Source of the DNA: CAZKTS01 sp964555735
GTDB lineage: Bacteria; Actinomycetota; Acidimicrobiia; IMCC26256; PALSA-555
Length of the DNA: 13,311 bases
Assembly (NCBI GenBank): GCA_964555735.1
Contig: CAZKTS010000384.1
Location: forward strand, 1-13,311
Reading direction: 5' to 3'
Shown here: piece by piece, positions 1-6,891 of the stretch
Layout of the letters: each line of letters opens with the position of its first letter
How positions within the stretch are numbered: position 1 is the first letter of the stretch
Notes under the pieces: generated by a model
The model's input: the letters and a program-made list of their open reading frames with translations, nothing else
Databases searched by the model: none
What the model was told of the DNA's origin: nothing
Program-made: the position numbers and the translations under genes

Positions 1-1
1 T

Positions 2-601
2 GGCTTCAGCGAGACGAGCCTGCAGGACATCGCCGACGAGATCGGCATCCAGCGCCCGTCGCTCTACCACTACTTCAGCAGCAAGGACGAGATCCTGCTC
101 ACGCTGCTCTACGACGTCATCAGCCAGAACGAGACCACCGACGTCGAGGACGCCGAAGGGCTCAGCCCGCGTGAGCGCCTCGAGCGGATGCTGTTCAACT
201 ACGGGCGGTCCATCGCCGAGGATCCGGCCCGCTTCCGGCTCATCACGCGCAACGAGACGCGGCTGCCGCCGGATGTGCTCGCGCAGTACCAGGAGCGCCG
301 CCGCCACAACTGGGAGCTCCTCAAGTCGATCGTGGCCGAGGGGATGGCCGCCGGGGCGTTCCGCCCGCTCGACGTCGATCTCGCGGCGTCAGCCCTGCAC
401 GGCGCGGTCACCGGCATGATGTTCTGGTACCGACCGGATCGCGGCGCGCCGGTGGATGACGCGGTCACCACCGTCGTCGACGTCCTCATGCGCGGGCTCG
501 CTACCAACAGCGAGGGCGGTGGCGTGTCGGGGGCGTTCCAGATGGCACGTGAGGCGCTCGACTACCTCGAGGGCACCATGGACGCCGCGGAGGGTCGGTA
601 G
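2..601 (+). CDS. TetR/AcrR-family transcriptional regulator (5' end cut off)
   Basis: This is a ligand-responsive DNA-binding repressor that enters the window already in frame and ends in TAG at 599-601. The 199 visible residues begin inside the N-terminal helix-turn-helix. The stretch LQDIADEIGIQRPSLYHYF (residues 7-25) followed by SSKDEIL is the classic TetR recognition-helix signature, so only about 20-25 residues are missing. The remainder is a helical ligand-binding domain; MMFWYRPDR (about residues 140-148) resembles the end of TetR_C domains in regulators of fatty-acid or steroid-type catabolism. An ATG at 188 would give a fragment without the HTH and is not the real start. The gene converges on the sigma-factor gene with only 19 bases between the stops. 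Its promoter and target lie outside the window, and the dyads at 3844-3892 and 7934-7965 are possible but unproven operators. The family is certain; the ligand is unknown. Confidence 0.93.
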   Translation, partial: GFSETSLQDIADEIGIQRPSLYHYFSSKDEILLTLLYDVISQNETTDVEDAEGLSPRERLERMLFNYGRSIAEDPARFRLITRNETRLPPDVLAQYQERRRHNWELLKSIVAEGMAAGAFRPLDVDLAASALHGAVTGMMFWYRPDRGAPVDDAVTTVVDVLMRGLATNSEGGGVSGAFQMAREALDYLEGTMDAAEGR

Positions 602-617
602 CGCCGACTGACCGGCG
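602..617. terminator. Small hairpin between convergent genes (possible bidirectional terminator)
   Basis: CGCCG (602-606) and CGGCG (613-617) form a perfect 5-bp stem with a 6-base loop. It fills most of the 19-base gap between the TetR stop and the sigma-factor stop. There is no T-tract on either strand, so it is not a canonical intrinsic terminator. Its position is the only reason to suspect a role. A stem this short is common by chance in such GC-rich DNA. Confidence 0.22.
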
Positions 618-620
618 TGG

Positions 621-1772
621 TCACGAACCGTCGCGGAGCTGCTGGTTGAGGCGCGCGGCCTGGCGCGTCTGGTGCTCCCGTTCCGCGAGGTTGGGTGCGG
701 TGCGCGCGGCGGACGAGTAGAGGCGGGCCGCCCACTCGAGATCTCCGTTCTTCTCGTGGAGGTACGCGGCGACGGCATCGCGACGCGGGATGCTCTCGTC
801 GACCTCGGCCAGGGCTGCCAGCCCCGCGCTCGCACCGTCGGCCTCGCCGACTGCGACGGCACGGTTGAGTCGCACGATCGGCGTGTCGGCGAATCGCAGC
901 AGCTCGTCGTACCACTCGACGATCTGCACCCAGTCGGTTGCGTCGAACCGCTCCGCATCGGCGTGCAGCGCGGCGATCGCGGCCTGCGCCTGGTACTCGC
1001 CGAGCCGGTCGCGCGCGAGCGCGGCCTGCACGACGACGATGCCTTCGGCGATGAGGTCCCGGTCCCATCGGCTTCGGTCCTGCTCCGCGAGCGGAACGAT
1101 GCCGCCGTCGGGCCGGGTGCGGCTCGGGCGTCGCGCGTGGTGCAGCAACATCAACGCCAGCAGCCCGTGGACCTCGGGATCGTCCGTCAACGCCGCCAGC
1201 TGGCGGGTCAGCCGGACGGCCTCCGCGGCGAGGTCGACATCGCCCGAGTAGCCCTCGTTGAACACGAGGTAGAGGACGCGCATCACGGTCTGCACGTCGC
1301 CGGGGCGTTCGACCCCCACTCGGCTCACGGTGCGCTTCGCCCGGCTGATGCGCTGCGCCATCGTGGGCTCGGGGACGAGGTATGCGGCCGCGATCTGGCG
1401 GGTGGTGAGGCCGCCGACCGCGCGGAGCGTCAGCGCGACCGCCGATGACGGCGTGAGGTCGGGATGCGCGCAGAGGAAGTAGAGGCGCAGGGTGTCGTCG
1501 GCGGCCGGGATCGTGTCGGGCGGTGGCTCGCGGTCGTACCGCACCTCGCGGTCGCGGCGCGCGGTCTCCGAGCGGGCCATGTCGAGGAACGCGCGCCACG
1601 CGACCGTGATCAGCCAGCCCGTCGGGTCGGCGGGCACCTCGGTGTCCCACGCGGCCAGCGCCCGTACGAGCGCCTCCTGGACCGCGTCCTCGGCCGTCGC
1701 GAAGTCGGCGCCGCGACGGACGAGGACGCTCAGGACGTGCGGGACGAGCTCGCGGAGCTCGACGTCCTGCAC
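621..1772 (-). CDS. ECF42-type RNA polymerase sigma factor with TPR-like C-terminal extension
   Basis: This is an alternative sigma factor of the extracytoplasmic-function type, of 383 residues from the chosen start. Sigma region 2 is seen around residues 20-75 (FATAEDAVQEALVRAL, then PTGWLITVAWRAFLDMAR). Region 4 lies around 110-150 (LTLRAVGGLTTRQIAAAYLVPEPTMAQRISRAKR). The long C-terminal half carries VLYLVFNEGYSG (about 166-177), a WDRDLIAEG segment and helical repeats including TDWVQIVEWYDELL and PIVRLNRAVAV. These are hallmarks of the ECF42/DUF6596 group, whose TPR-like tail is needed for activity. I chose GTG at 1772, which begins MQDVELRELVPHVL two bases after the DGPF stop. The in-frame ATG at 1997 would overlap the whole end of the DGPF gene and adds Arg-rich antisense-like sequence. 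There is no clear Shine-Dalgarno, so translational coupling is likely. No anti-sigma gene is visible, as is usual for ECF42. Confidence 0.93.
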   Translation of the reverse strand: MQDVELRELVPHVLSVLVRRGADFATAEDAVQEALVRALAAWDTEVPADPTGWLITVAWRAFLDMARSETARRDREVRYDREPPPDTIPAADDTLRLYFLCAHPDLTPSSAVALTLRAVGGLTTRQIAAAYLVPEPTMAQRISRAKRTVSRVGVERPGDVQTVMRVLYLVFNEGYSGDVDLAAEAVRLTRQLAALTDDPEVHGLLALMLLHHARRPSRTRPDGGIVPLAEQDRSRWDRDLIAEGIVVVQAALARDRLGEYQAQAAIAALHADAERFDATDWVQIVEWYDELLRFADTPIVRLNRAVAVGEADGASAGLAALAEVDESIPRRDAVAAYLHEKNGDLEWAARLYSSAARTAPNLAEREHQTRQAARLNQQLRDGS

Positions 1773-1774
1773 GC

Positions 1775-2179
1775 TCAGTCGGTGACGGTCGGCGGCTCGG
1801 TCATGAACGGCCGCAGCTCCAGCCATTCGTGGATGGGCCGGCCGCCGGCGCCCGGGGCCTTCGAGAGCTCGCCGGCGAGCTCGACCGCACGCTCGTAGCT
1901 GTCCACATCGATCACCATCCACCCGGCGATCAGGTCCTTGGTCTCGGCGAACGGGCCGTCGGTCAGCGCCGGGCCGTCCTCGGTCGAGCGGACCCACACA
2001 CCGTCGGGGGCCAACGCCTGGGCGTCGACGAACTCGCCGTTGCGCTCGAGCCGGGCCGAGAAGTCGCGCATGAAGCCGATGTGGGCCTCGAACTCCTCAG
2101 GGGTCCAGCGGTCCATCGGGACGTCGTTCACCGGCGCCGGCGCGCCTCGGTAGTGCTTGAGCAACAGGTACTTGGCCAT
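1775..2179 (-). CDS. YCII-related DGPF-domain protein, partner of the ECF42 sigma factor
   Basis: This is a small cytoplasmic protein (134 aa) of the YCII/DGPF family. It opens with MAKYLLLKHYRG, and the family signature LTDGPFAETKDLIAGWMVIDVDSYERAVELA lies at about residues 72-102. It ends HEWLELRPFM plus a short tail. The biochemical function of DGPF proteins is unsettled; the fold is a ferredoxin-like dimer and some relatives are proposed to be enzymes. Genes of this family are the standard neighbours and presumed targets of ECF42 sigma factors, which matches the downstream gene. ATG at 2179 is preceded by AGGAG with 6-base spacing (2186-2190), which settles the start. The longer in-frame reading from 2740 overlaps the LLM gene and is rejected. 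A candidate ECF promoter lies at 2227-2253. Confidence 0.93.
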   Translation of the reverse strand: MAKYLLLKHYRGAPAPVNDVPMDRWTPEEFEAHIGFMRDFSARLERNGEFVDAQALAPDGVWVRSTEDGPALTDGPFAETKDLIAGWMVIDVDSYERAVELAGELSKAPGAGGRPIHEWLELRPFMTEPPTVTD

Positions 2180-2197
2180 GGGGTTCTCCTCGGTCGG

Positions 2198-2218
2198 GCA
2201 CGGCCCGGGTGGCCGTGC
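2198..2218 (-). promoter_or_regulatory. Perfect 8-bp hairpin in the leader of the DGPF mRNA
   Basis: GCACGGCC (2198-2205) and GGCCGTGC (2211-2218) are exact reverse complements around a 5-base loop, with partial pairing beyond. The hairpin sits 7 bases upstream of the DGPF Shine-Dalgarno. If the promoter proposed at 2227-2253 is used, it falls at the extreme 5' end of the transcript, where it could stabilise the mRNA or influence ribosome loading. It could alternatively be a protein-binding dyad. The structure is read directly; its role is inferred. Confidence 0.4.
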
Positions 2219-2226
2219 ACCCCGAG

Positions 2227-2253
2227 GACGGAGTCGGCCGCGCGTTCTCGACA
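2227..2253 (-). promoter_or_regulatory. Candidate ECF42-type promoter of the DGPF-sigma operon
   Basis: On the minus strand TGTCGA (2253-2248) is followed after 17 bases by CGTC (2230-2227). As I recall the published ECF42 work in Streptomyces venezuelae, the target motif is TGTCGA at -35 and CG(A/T)C at -10, so both boxes match at a normal ECF spacing. The start of transcription would fall near 2218-2222, about 40 bases before the DGPF ATG. This implies that the sigma factor activates its own operon. In GC-rich DNA short matches arise by chance, so confidence is moderate. Confidence 0.5.
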
Positions 2254-2284
2254 TCGTCGCGGAGATCTCTCGCCGCGGATCGAC

Positions 2285-2301
2285 GGTCCCCGACGGGGTC
2301 C
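2285..2301 (-). terminator. Imperfect hairpin just downstream of the LLM gene
   Basis: GGtCCCC (2285-2291) and GGGGtCC (2295-2301) pair around a 3-base loop with one T/T mismatch, 22 bases past the LLM stop codon. It has no T-run, so it could only be a weak or factor-assisted terminator separating the SnoaL-LLM transcript from the DGPF-sigma operon. It is equally plausible as chance GC pairing. Confidence 0.2.
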
Positions 2302-2322
2302 GGCCACCGAGGGGCGTCGAGG

Positions 2323-3255
2323 CTAGGCGTCGACCGACCGACCCAACGCGTCCCAGCGTCGGCCGAGGTCCTGGAAGAACGGTGCGATGCCGGCGGCGTC
2401 GGCGGCGAAGAAGCGCAGCCCGAGCGACGCGCTCGTGGCGCCGGCGGCCGCGAGGCGGGGGAGTCCCTCCTCGAGGGTCGGTCCGAGCTGCCCTCGGCCG
2501 TCGGCGTCGAGCACCGGTGGGAGCACGGCCCGCACCCCGAGCTCGGCCGGATCCCGGCCCGCGGCGGTGAAGGCGGCCCGGATGCGCTCGGCGCCCCGGG
2601 CGGTGTCGTCCATGGTCCAGTCCTTGCCGAGCGGGAGCCAGCCGGCGCCCAGCTCGGCGATGAGTTCCGCGTTGCGCTCGCTCGGCGGGATGCCGAACCA
2701 GATCGGCACGCCGGACGGCGAGGTCGGCCGCGGCTCGCACCAGATGTCGGTGAACGACACGCTCGCGGACGTGAAGCTGGCCGGTGCATCACGCCAGAGC
2801 GTGCGGCAGGCGCGGGCGGTGTCGACGAGTCGGTCGCGACCGCCCTCGAAGGGCATCCCGCTCGCCTCGATCTCCTCCCGCTGCCAGCCGGGGCCGAGGC
2901 CGAGGTCGAAGCGGCCGTGCGACAGCACGTCGAGCGTCGCCGCCGACTTCGCGATCACCGTCGCGGGTCGCGCGCCGGCCACGAGCACCGAGCAGCCGAG
3001 CCGCAACCGCTCGGTGCGCGCCGCCATGGCGCCGAGGGTGACCATGGGCTCGAGCCACGGCTCTTCGGGCGGGTACGGGAACACCCCGAACGGGTAGCGC
3101 TCGGTGTGCGTGCCCATGACCACGTGGTCGGGGAGCGCGAGGTGGTCGATGCCGGCGTCCTCCGCCGCCGAGGCGACGTCGAGGACCGCGCGGAAGTCGC
3201 GACCGAAGAAGTGGTCGAGCGCGAAGATCGTGACCGAGACGCTCGTGAGTGCCAT
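2323..3255 (-). CDS. LLM-class flavin/F420-dependent oxidoreductase
   Basis: This is a bacterial-luciferase-like TIM-barrel oxidoreductase (310 aa) that probably uses F420 or FMN for hydride transfer or monooxygenation of an unknown organic substrate. Family marks are AAEDAGIDHLALPDHVVMG near residues 29-47, PWLEPMVTLGAMAARTERLRLGCSVLV near 65-91, and the strongly diagnostic PATVIAKSAATLDVLSHGRFDLGLGPGW near 96-123. A later PIWFGIPPSERN resembles the cofactor-phosphate side of the barrel. It looks closest to the actinobacterial TIGR03619-type F420 group, and F420 use is inferred from that resemblance. ATG at 3255 begins MALTSVSVTIFALDHFF; the in-frame ATG at 3330 adds residues unlike the family and overlaps the SnoaL gene end. 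No good Shine-Dalgarno is visible. It lies 43 bases after the SnoaL-like gene, so the two are probably co-transcribed. Confidence 0.92.
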   Translation of the reverse strand: MALTSVSVTIFALDHFFGRDFRAVLDVASAAEDAGIDHLALPDHVVMGTHTERYPFGVFPYPPEEPWLEPMVTLGAMAARTERLRLGCSVLVAGARPATVIAKSAATLDVLSHGRFDLGLGPGWQREEIEASGMPFEGGRDRLVDTARACRTLWRDAPASFTSASVSFTDIWCEPRPTSPSGVPIWFGIPPSERNAELIAELGAGWLPLGKDWTMDDTARGAERIRAAFTAAGRDPAELGVRAVLPPVLDADGRGQLGPTLEEGLPRLAAAGATSASLGLRFFAADAAGIAPFFQDLGRRWDALGRSVDA

Positions 3256-3298
3256 CAGCGGACCACGAGCCGCGGCGCCGGCATCAGGCCAGCCGGCA

Positions 3299-3799
3299 TC
3301 AGTGGTTCTTCGGGAGGCCGTCCCATGCATCGCGCTGGGGGAAGGGCGCGTGCTTCGCGGCCTCGAGCACTGCGAGCAGGTCGAAGCCCGCCTGATCGCA
3401 CAGTGTCGAGACGTCGACGACGAGGTGCTCGCCGTGCATCAGACCATCGCGGAACGTGACCATCACGATGTGGGGGATGCTGACCCGCTGCCCCATCTTG
3501 GTGGACTCGACGCCGAGGAACGGGCCGCCGACCGTGGCGACCAGGTTGCCCCACGCAACCACCGCGTCCTCGGCGAAGGACTCGCCCTCGAACACGAGCT
3601 GCTTGTCCGGGAAGACCGCCTGGATGCGGTCGTAGTACGCCGCCATCCCCGCGCGCCCTTCGACCCGGAACCCGAGCGACACGTGCTGGAGGTAGCAGTC
3701 GTCGTCGTAGATCTCGAGCGCCGCCGCCAGGTCCCCCCGGTTCTCGGCAGCCACGTGCTCGTCATGGAGCGCCTTCATCTCCGCCGGCGTCATGCCCAT
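3299..3799 (-). CDS. SnoaL-like polyketide-cyclase-fold protein (paralogue 1)
   Basis: This 166-aa protein of the SnoaL/NTF2-like cone fold belongs to a family that includes cyclases, isomerases and hydrolases of small cyclic molecules. Visible features are MKALHDEHVAAENRGDL (8-24), DDDCYLQHVSLGFRVEG (32-48), the AYYDRIQAVFPD helix (54-65) and RDGLMHGEHLVVD (117-129). His125 and Asp129 in the last motif are candidate pocket residues, as a His/Asp pair acts in SnoaL itself. It is clearly paralogous, roughly 40% identical by eye, to the protein at 11619-12110. ATG at 3799 has an AGGGGG Shine-Dalgarno 7 bases away; an ATG two codons later (3793) is a less likely alternative. It is divergent from the SDR gene and leads the SnoaL-LLM operon. 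The actual reaction is unknown. Confidence 0.88.
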   Translation of the reverse strand: MGMTPAEMKALHDEHVAAENRGDLAAALEIYDDDCYLQHVSLGFRVEGRAGMAAYYDRIQAVFPDKQLVFEGESFAEDAVVAWGNLVATVGGPFLGVESTKMGQRVSIPHIVMVTFRDGLMHGEHLVVDVSTLCDQAGFDLLAVLEAAKHAPFPQRDAWDGLPKNH

Positions 3800-3843
3800 T
3801 GCAGTACCCCCTGTGTCGCCACTCCCTGACGCGCGCGGAACGT

Positions 3844-3892
3844 AACCAACGGTTGCTCCTAAATCAACTCTTTGATAAAGAGATTGATAACC
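3844..3892. promoter_or_regulatory. AT-rich divergent control region with nested inverted and direct repeats
   Basis: The 112 bases between the divergent SnoaL-like and SDR genes hold an AT-rich island that contrasts sharply with the surroundings. CTCTTT-GAT-AAAGAG (3868-3882) is a perfect 6+6 dyad. It is flanked by ATCAA (3863-3867) and TTGAT (3884-3888), which almost extends it. TTGATAA occurs twice, at 3872 and 3884, exactly 12 bases apart. AACC-AAC-GGTT (3844-3854) forms a further small dyad, and TTGATAACC (3884-3892) matches 7 of 9 bases of the half-site ATGACAACC at 7934. This fits promoters for both directions overlapped by operators for a TetR- or GntR-like regulator. I cannot place -10/-35 boxes with confidence. 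Confidence 0.6.
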
Positions 3893-3911
3893 AAACGAGG
3901 GGGGATCCGGA

Positions 3912-4667
3912 ATGGGCGTGCTCGACGGCAAGGCCGCGATCGTGACCGGCGCGGGACAGGGAGTCGGCGAGGGCTGCGCGCTGGCGCTCGCCGACGCCGG
4001 CGCCAAGGTGGTGGTGGCGGGCCGGACCTTCTCGAAGGTGGAGCGCACCGCGGCCACCATCGCCGAGCGGGGCGGGACGGCGGTCGCGGTCGAGTGCGAC
4101 GTCGTGGACCCCGACCAGGTGCAGGCCTGCGTGGACCGCACGGTCGAGGAGTTCGGGACCGTCGACATCCTGGTGAACAACGCGCAGGTGCCGCCGCTCG
4201 GACCGCTCGCGCTGATCCCGGAGGAGCTCTTCGACACCGGGTGGAAGACCGGTCCGCTCGCGACCTTCCGCTTCATGCGGGCGTGCTATGAGCACCTCAA
4301 GGGCGGCGGCGTGATCGTCAACATGGGTTCGGGCTCGGCGATCCGGCCCGACCTCACCGCCTTCGGCGGCTACGGCGCGTGCAAGGAGGCGATCCGGACG
4401 ATGAGCCGGGCCGCGGCGTGCGAGTGGGGCGCCGACGGCATCCGGGTCAACGTGGTGCTGCCGCTCGCGCTCTCGCCGGCGATGGACGGCTTCCTCCAGG
4501 AGCACCCCGAGGCGAAGGACGGGGTGCTCGGCTCGATCCCGCTCGGGTACATCGGCGACTGCGAGCGTGATGTCGGTCCCGCGGTGGTCTGGCTGTGCAG
4601 CCCGGCGGCGTCGTACATCACCGGCACCAGCCTGTGCGTCGACGGCGGTCAGGACTACGTCCGCTAG
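3912..4667 (+). CDS. SDR-family NAD(P)-dependent oxidoreductase with atypical active site
   Basis: This is a classical-length short-chain dehydrogenase/reductase (251 aa), presumably oxidising or reducing a hydroxy/keto group in the pathway. The Rossmann nucleotide motif is TGAGQGVGEG (12-21). Candidate catalytic residues are Ser140 (NMGSGSA), Tyr154 and Lys158 (YGACK). The C-terminal SPAASYITGTSLCVDGGQ is the usual SDR ending. Two positions are unusual: the structural NNAG motif reads NNAQ (89-92), and the catalytic Asn expected near 114 is replaced by Gly in FDTGWKTGPLATF. The enzyme may therefore relay protons differently or belong to a specialised subfamily. Arg38 after the second strand (VVVAGRT) suggests NADP(H), which is inference. 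ATG at 3912 follows a GAGGGGGG Shine-Dalgarno. It is first in the plus-strand operon and is followed after 2 bases by the lyase. Confidence 0.93.
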   Translation: MGVLDGKAAIVTGAGQGVGEGCALALADAGAKVVVAGRTFSKVERTAATIAERGGTAVAVECDVVDPDQVQACVDRTVEEFGTVDILVNNAQVPPLGPLALIPEELFDTGWKTGPLATFRFMRACYEHLKGGGVIVNMGSGSAIRPDLTAFGGYGACKEAIRTMSRAAACEWGADGIRVNVVLPLALSPAMDGFLQEHPEAKDGVLGSIPLGYIGDCERDVGPAVVWLCSPAASYITGTSLCVDGGQDYVR

Positions 4668-4669
4668 TC

Positions 4670-5608
4670 GTGGAGCTCCCGGCGCGAGCCACCCTTCGTG
4701 AGGTCGGGCCTCGCGACGGCTTCCAGAGCATCGACGGCGTGGTCGCCACGGACGACAAGGTCGCGATCGTCGACGCGCTCACCGACGCGGGCCTGACTCG
4801 CATCGAGGTGACCTCGTTCGTGCGCGCCGACGCGGTGCCGCAGATGGCGGACGCGGCAGAGGTGATGGCGCGCATCCGTCGCGCGCCCGGCACCTCCTAC
4901 GAAGCCCTCGTGCCCAACGAGCGGGGCGCGCGCGACGCCATCGCGGCCGGCGCCGATGCGGTCGTGGTCATCGTGGCGACGAGCGAGGCGTTCGGGGCCC
5001 GCAACGTGGGCATGTCGGTCGAAGGCGCGCTCGAGCAGCTCGAGCGGATCACCGGCCTGGCCCGCGAAGCCGGTGTCCGGTGCCTCGTCTCGGTCACGAC
5101 GGCCTTCGGCTGCGCGTACGAGGGTCCGATCCCGGCGGAGCGCGTCTTCTCGGTCGTCGATCGCTGCCTCGAGCTCGGCGTCGACGAAGTGACGCTGTGC
5201 GACACGATGGGTCTGGCCAACCCGGCGCAGGTCGACGCGCTGTCGCGGGCGGTGCTCGACCAGCTCGCGGGCCGGACGCGCCTCGGGCTCCACTTCCACA
5301 ACACGCGTGGCCTCGGCCTTGCCAACGTGCTCGCGGGGCTCGAGGTGGGCATCGACCTCTTCGACGCCAGCATCGGTGGTCTCGGCGGCTGTCCGTTCGC
5401 CCCCGATGCCACCGGCAACGTGTCGTCCGAGGACGTCGTCCACCTGTTCGAGGAGCTGGGTGTCACGACCGAGCCCGACCTGACGCGCATGCTCGCGGCC
5501 GCGGGGGAAGCGGAGCGGCGTCTCGAGCTGCGGCTGCCCGGCCTCGTGCTGCGAGCGGGCAGCACGAGCGCGGCGTTCGCTCGCGCCGCGGAGCGGGCGG
5601 ACGGATGA
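4670..5608 (+). CDS. Hydroxymethylglutaryl-CoA lyase-like enzyme (HMGL/DRE-TIM family)
   Basis: This divalent-metal-dependent aldolase-type lyase (312 aa) cleaves a 3-hydroxy-3-methylacyl-CoA such as HMG-CoA into acetyl-CoA and a keto acid. The signature LREVGPRDGFQ (9-19) carries the catalytic Arg15 and metal-binding Asp16. SFVRADAVPQMADAAEVM matches the HMGL strand. HFHNTRG (208-214) gives metal ligands His208 and His210. The glycine-rich loop GGLGGCPFAPDATGN provides the catalytic Cys241 and Asn250. All key residues of true HMG-CoA lyases are present, so an active lyase is expected; the exact acyl group is uncertain because this subfamily also handles citramalyl- or longer 3-hydroxyacyl-CoAs. 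The start is GTG at 4670, two bases after the SDR stop, implying translational coupling; the upstream in-frame ATG at 4595 lies inside the SDR gene. Its stop overlaps the CoA-transferase start. Confidence 0.9.
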   Translation: MELPARATLREVGPRDGFQSIDGVVATDDKVAIVDALTDAGLTRIEVTSFVRADAVPQMADAAEVMARIRRAPGTSYEALVPNERGARDAIAAGADAVVVIVATSEAFGARNVGMSVEGALEQLERITGLAREAGVRCLVSVTTAFGCAYEGPIPAERVFSVVDRCLELGVDEVTLCDTMGLANPAQVDALSRAVLDQLAGRTRLGLHFHNTRGLGLANVLAGLEVGIDLFDASIGGLGGCPFAPDATGNVSSEDVVHLFEELGVTTEPDLTRMLAAAGEAERRLELRLPGLVLRAGSTSAAFARAAERADG

Positions 5609-6840
5609 CCATCGCCGACGCCGTGCCGGGCACGGTCGAGCGCGGCGCGCTCGCCGGACTGCGGGTGGTCGAAGCCGGCCACCTCATCGGCGGCCCGTTC
5701 TGTGGTCACCTGTTCGCCGACCACGGCGCCGAGGTCATCAAGGTGGAGCCGCGGCCGGCCGGCGACCCGATGCGCGAGTGGGGCGGCCGCTACCGCGGGG
5801 TCGGGCTCTACTGGCCGCTCATCGCACGCGAGAAGAAGTCGGTCACGTGCGACCTCCGCCAGCGCGACGGGCAGGCCGCGTTCGAGGCCCTGGTCGCCAC
5901 GGCCGACGTGCTCATCGAGAACTTCCGTCCCGGCACCTTCGAGCGTTGGGGCCTCGGCTGGGACCGCCTGCGGGAGGTCAACCCGCGGCTGGTGATGGTG
6001 CGGGTCACCGACTACGGCCAGACCGGTCCCTACCGCGACAAGACCGGCTTCGGGTCGGTGGGCGAGGCGATGGGCGGTCTGCGCTACCTCACCGGCGAAC
6101 CGGGGCGACCGCCCGTGCGCGTGGGGATCTCCATCGGTGACGCGCTCGCCGCGACCCAGGGCTTCAACGGCGCGCTCATGGCGCTGTACCGGCGCGATCG
6201 CCCCGGAGGTTCCGGGCGGGGCCAGATGATCGACGTCGCCCTCTACGAGGCGATCTGGATGTACCTCGAGTCGACGATGGCCGACTACGACAAGCTCGAC
6301 CGCGTGCGCGAGCGCTCGGGCGCGTTGCTCCCCGGCATCGCACCGTCGAGCGTGTACCCGACCGCCGACGACGAGTGGGTGGTGATCGGCGCCAACCAGG
6401 ACACCGTGTTCCGCCGCTTCGCCGCCGCGATCGGTCGTGACGACTGGGTGGCCGACGGCGCGGCGTACGCGACGCACGAGGGCCGCGGCGCCGGGCAGAC
6501 CGAGCTCGACGACGCGATCGCCGACTGGACCCGGGCTCGTCCGATCGCGGCCGTGCTCGAGGTGATGGACGAGGCCGGGGTCCCGGCCGGGCGCATCTAC
6601 AGCGCCGCCGACATCGCGGTCGACGAGCACTACCGAGCGCGCGAGATGATCGTGCGGATCCCCGAGCCGAACCTCGACGGGGAGACGGTGGCGATGCCCG
6701 GCATCGTGCCGAAGCTCAGCGAGACGCCCGGGGTGGTCACGCGTGGGGGCCCCACCCTCGGTGAGCACAACGACGACGTGTGGCAGCCGCTCCTCGGTGA
6801 GGATCGGCTGGCGGAGCTCAGGAGCTCCGGTGTCGTGTGA
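5605..6840 (+). CDS. Family III CoA-transferase (CaiB/BaiF type)
   Basis: This enzyme (411 aa) moves CoA from a donor thioester, commonly succinyl-CoA, to a free carboxylic acid via an aspartyl-anhydride intermediate. The N-terminal fold signature LAGLRVVEAGHLIGGPFCGHLFADHGAEVIKVEPRPAGDPMREWGG occupies about residues 16-61. ENFRPGTFERWGLG follows at about 107-120, and the candidate catalytic Asp179 sits in VGISIGDALAATQG. RGQMIDVALYEA and the late LGEHNDDV segment complete the family pattern. Its ATG overlaps the lyase stop (ATGA), and a GGAG lies 11 bases upstream. Pairing with an HMGL-like lyase suggests it activates the 3-hydroxy acid that the lyase then cleaves, as the human SUGCT-type transferase does with HMG; that link is inference. 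Length and motifs are normal for the family. Confidence 0.93.
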   Translation: MTIADAVPGTVERGALAGLRVVEAGHLIGGPFCGHLFADHGAEVIKVEPRPAGDPMREWGGRYRGVGLYWPLIAREKKSVTCDLRQRDGQAAFEALVATADVLIENFRPGTFERWGLGWDRLREVNPRLVMVRVTDYGQTGPYRDKTGFGSVGEAMGGLRYLTGEPGRPPVRVGISIGDALAATQGFNGALMALYRRDRPGGSGRGQMIDVALYEAIWMYLESTMADYDKLDRVRERSGALLPGIAPSSVYPTADDEWVVIGANQDTVFRRFAAAIGRDDWVADGAAYATHEGRGAGQTELDDAIADWTRARPIAAVLEVMDEAGVPAGRIYSAADIAVDEHYRAREMIVRIPEPNLDGETVAMPGIVPKLSETPGVVTRGGPTLGEHNDDVWQPLLGEDRLAELRSSGVV

Positions 6841-6891
6841 GGGCGCGGGCGCTCGCACCGATGCCGGGGTCGGCGATCGAGGGAGGACTCG

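Noticed and set aside
1773..1997. ATG at 1997 as sigma-factor start
   Set aside because: The added 75 residues are the out-of-frame reading of the DGPF gene and do not resemble sigma region 1 or 2; GTG at 1772 fits the family N-terminus.
1775..2740. A 321-aa fusion of an N-terminal extension with the DGPF protein
   Set aside because: The first 187 residues overlap the LLM gene in another frame and look like shadow sequence, while a good Shine-Dalgarno precedes the ATG at 2179.
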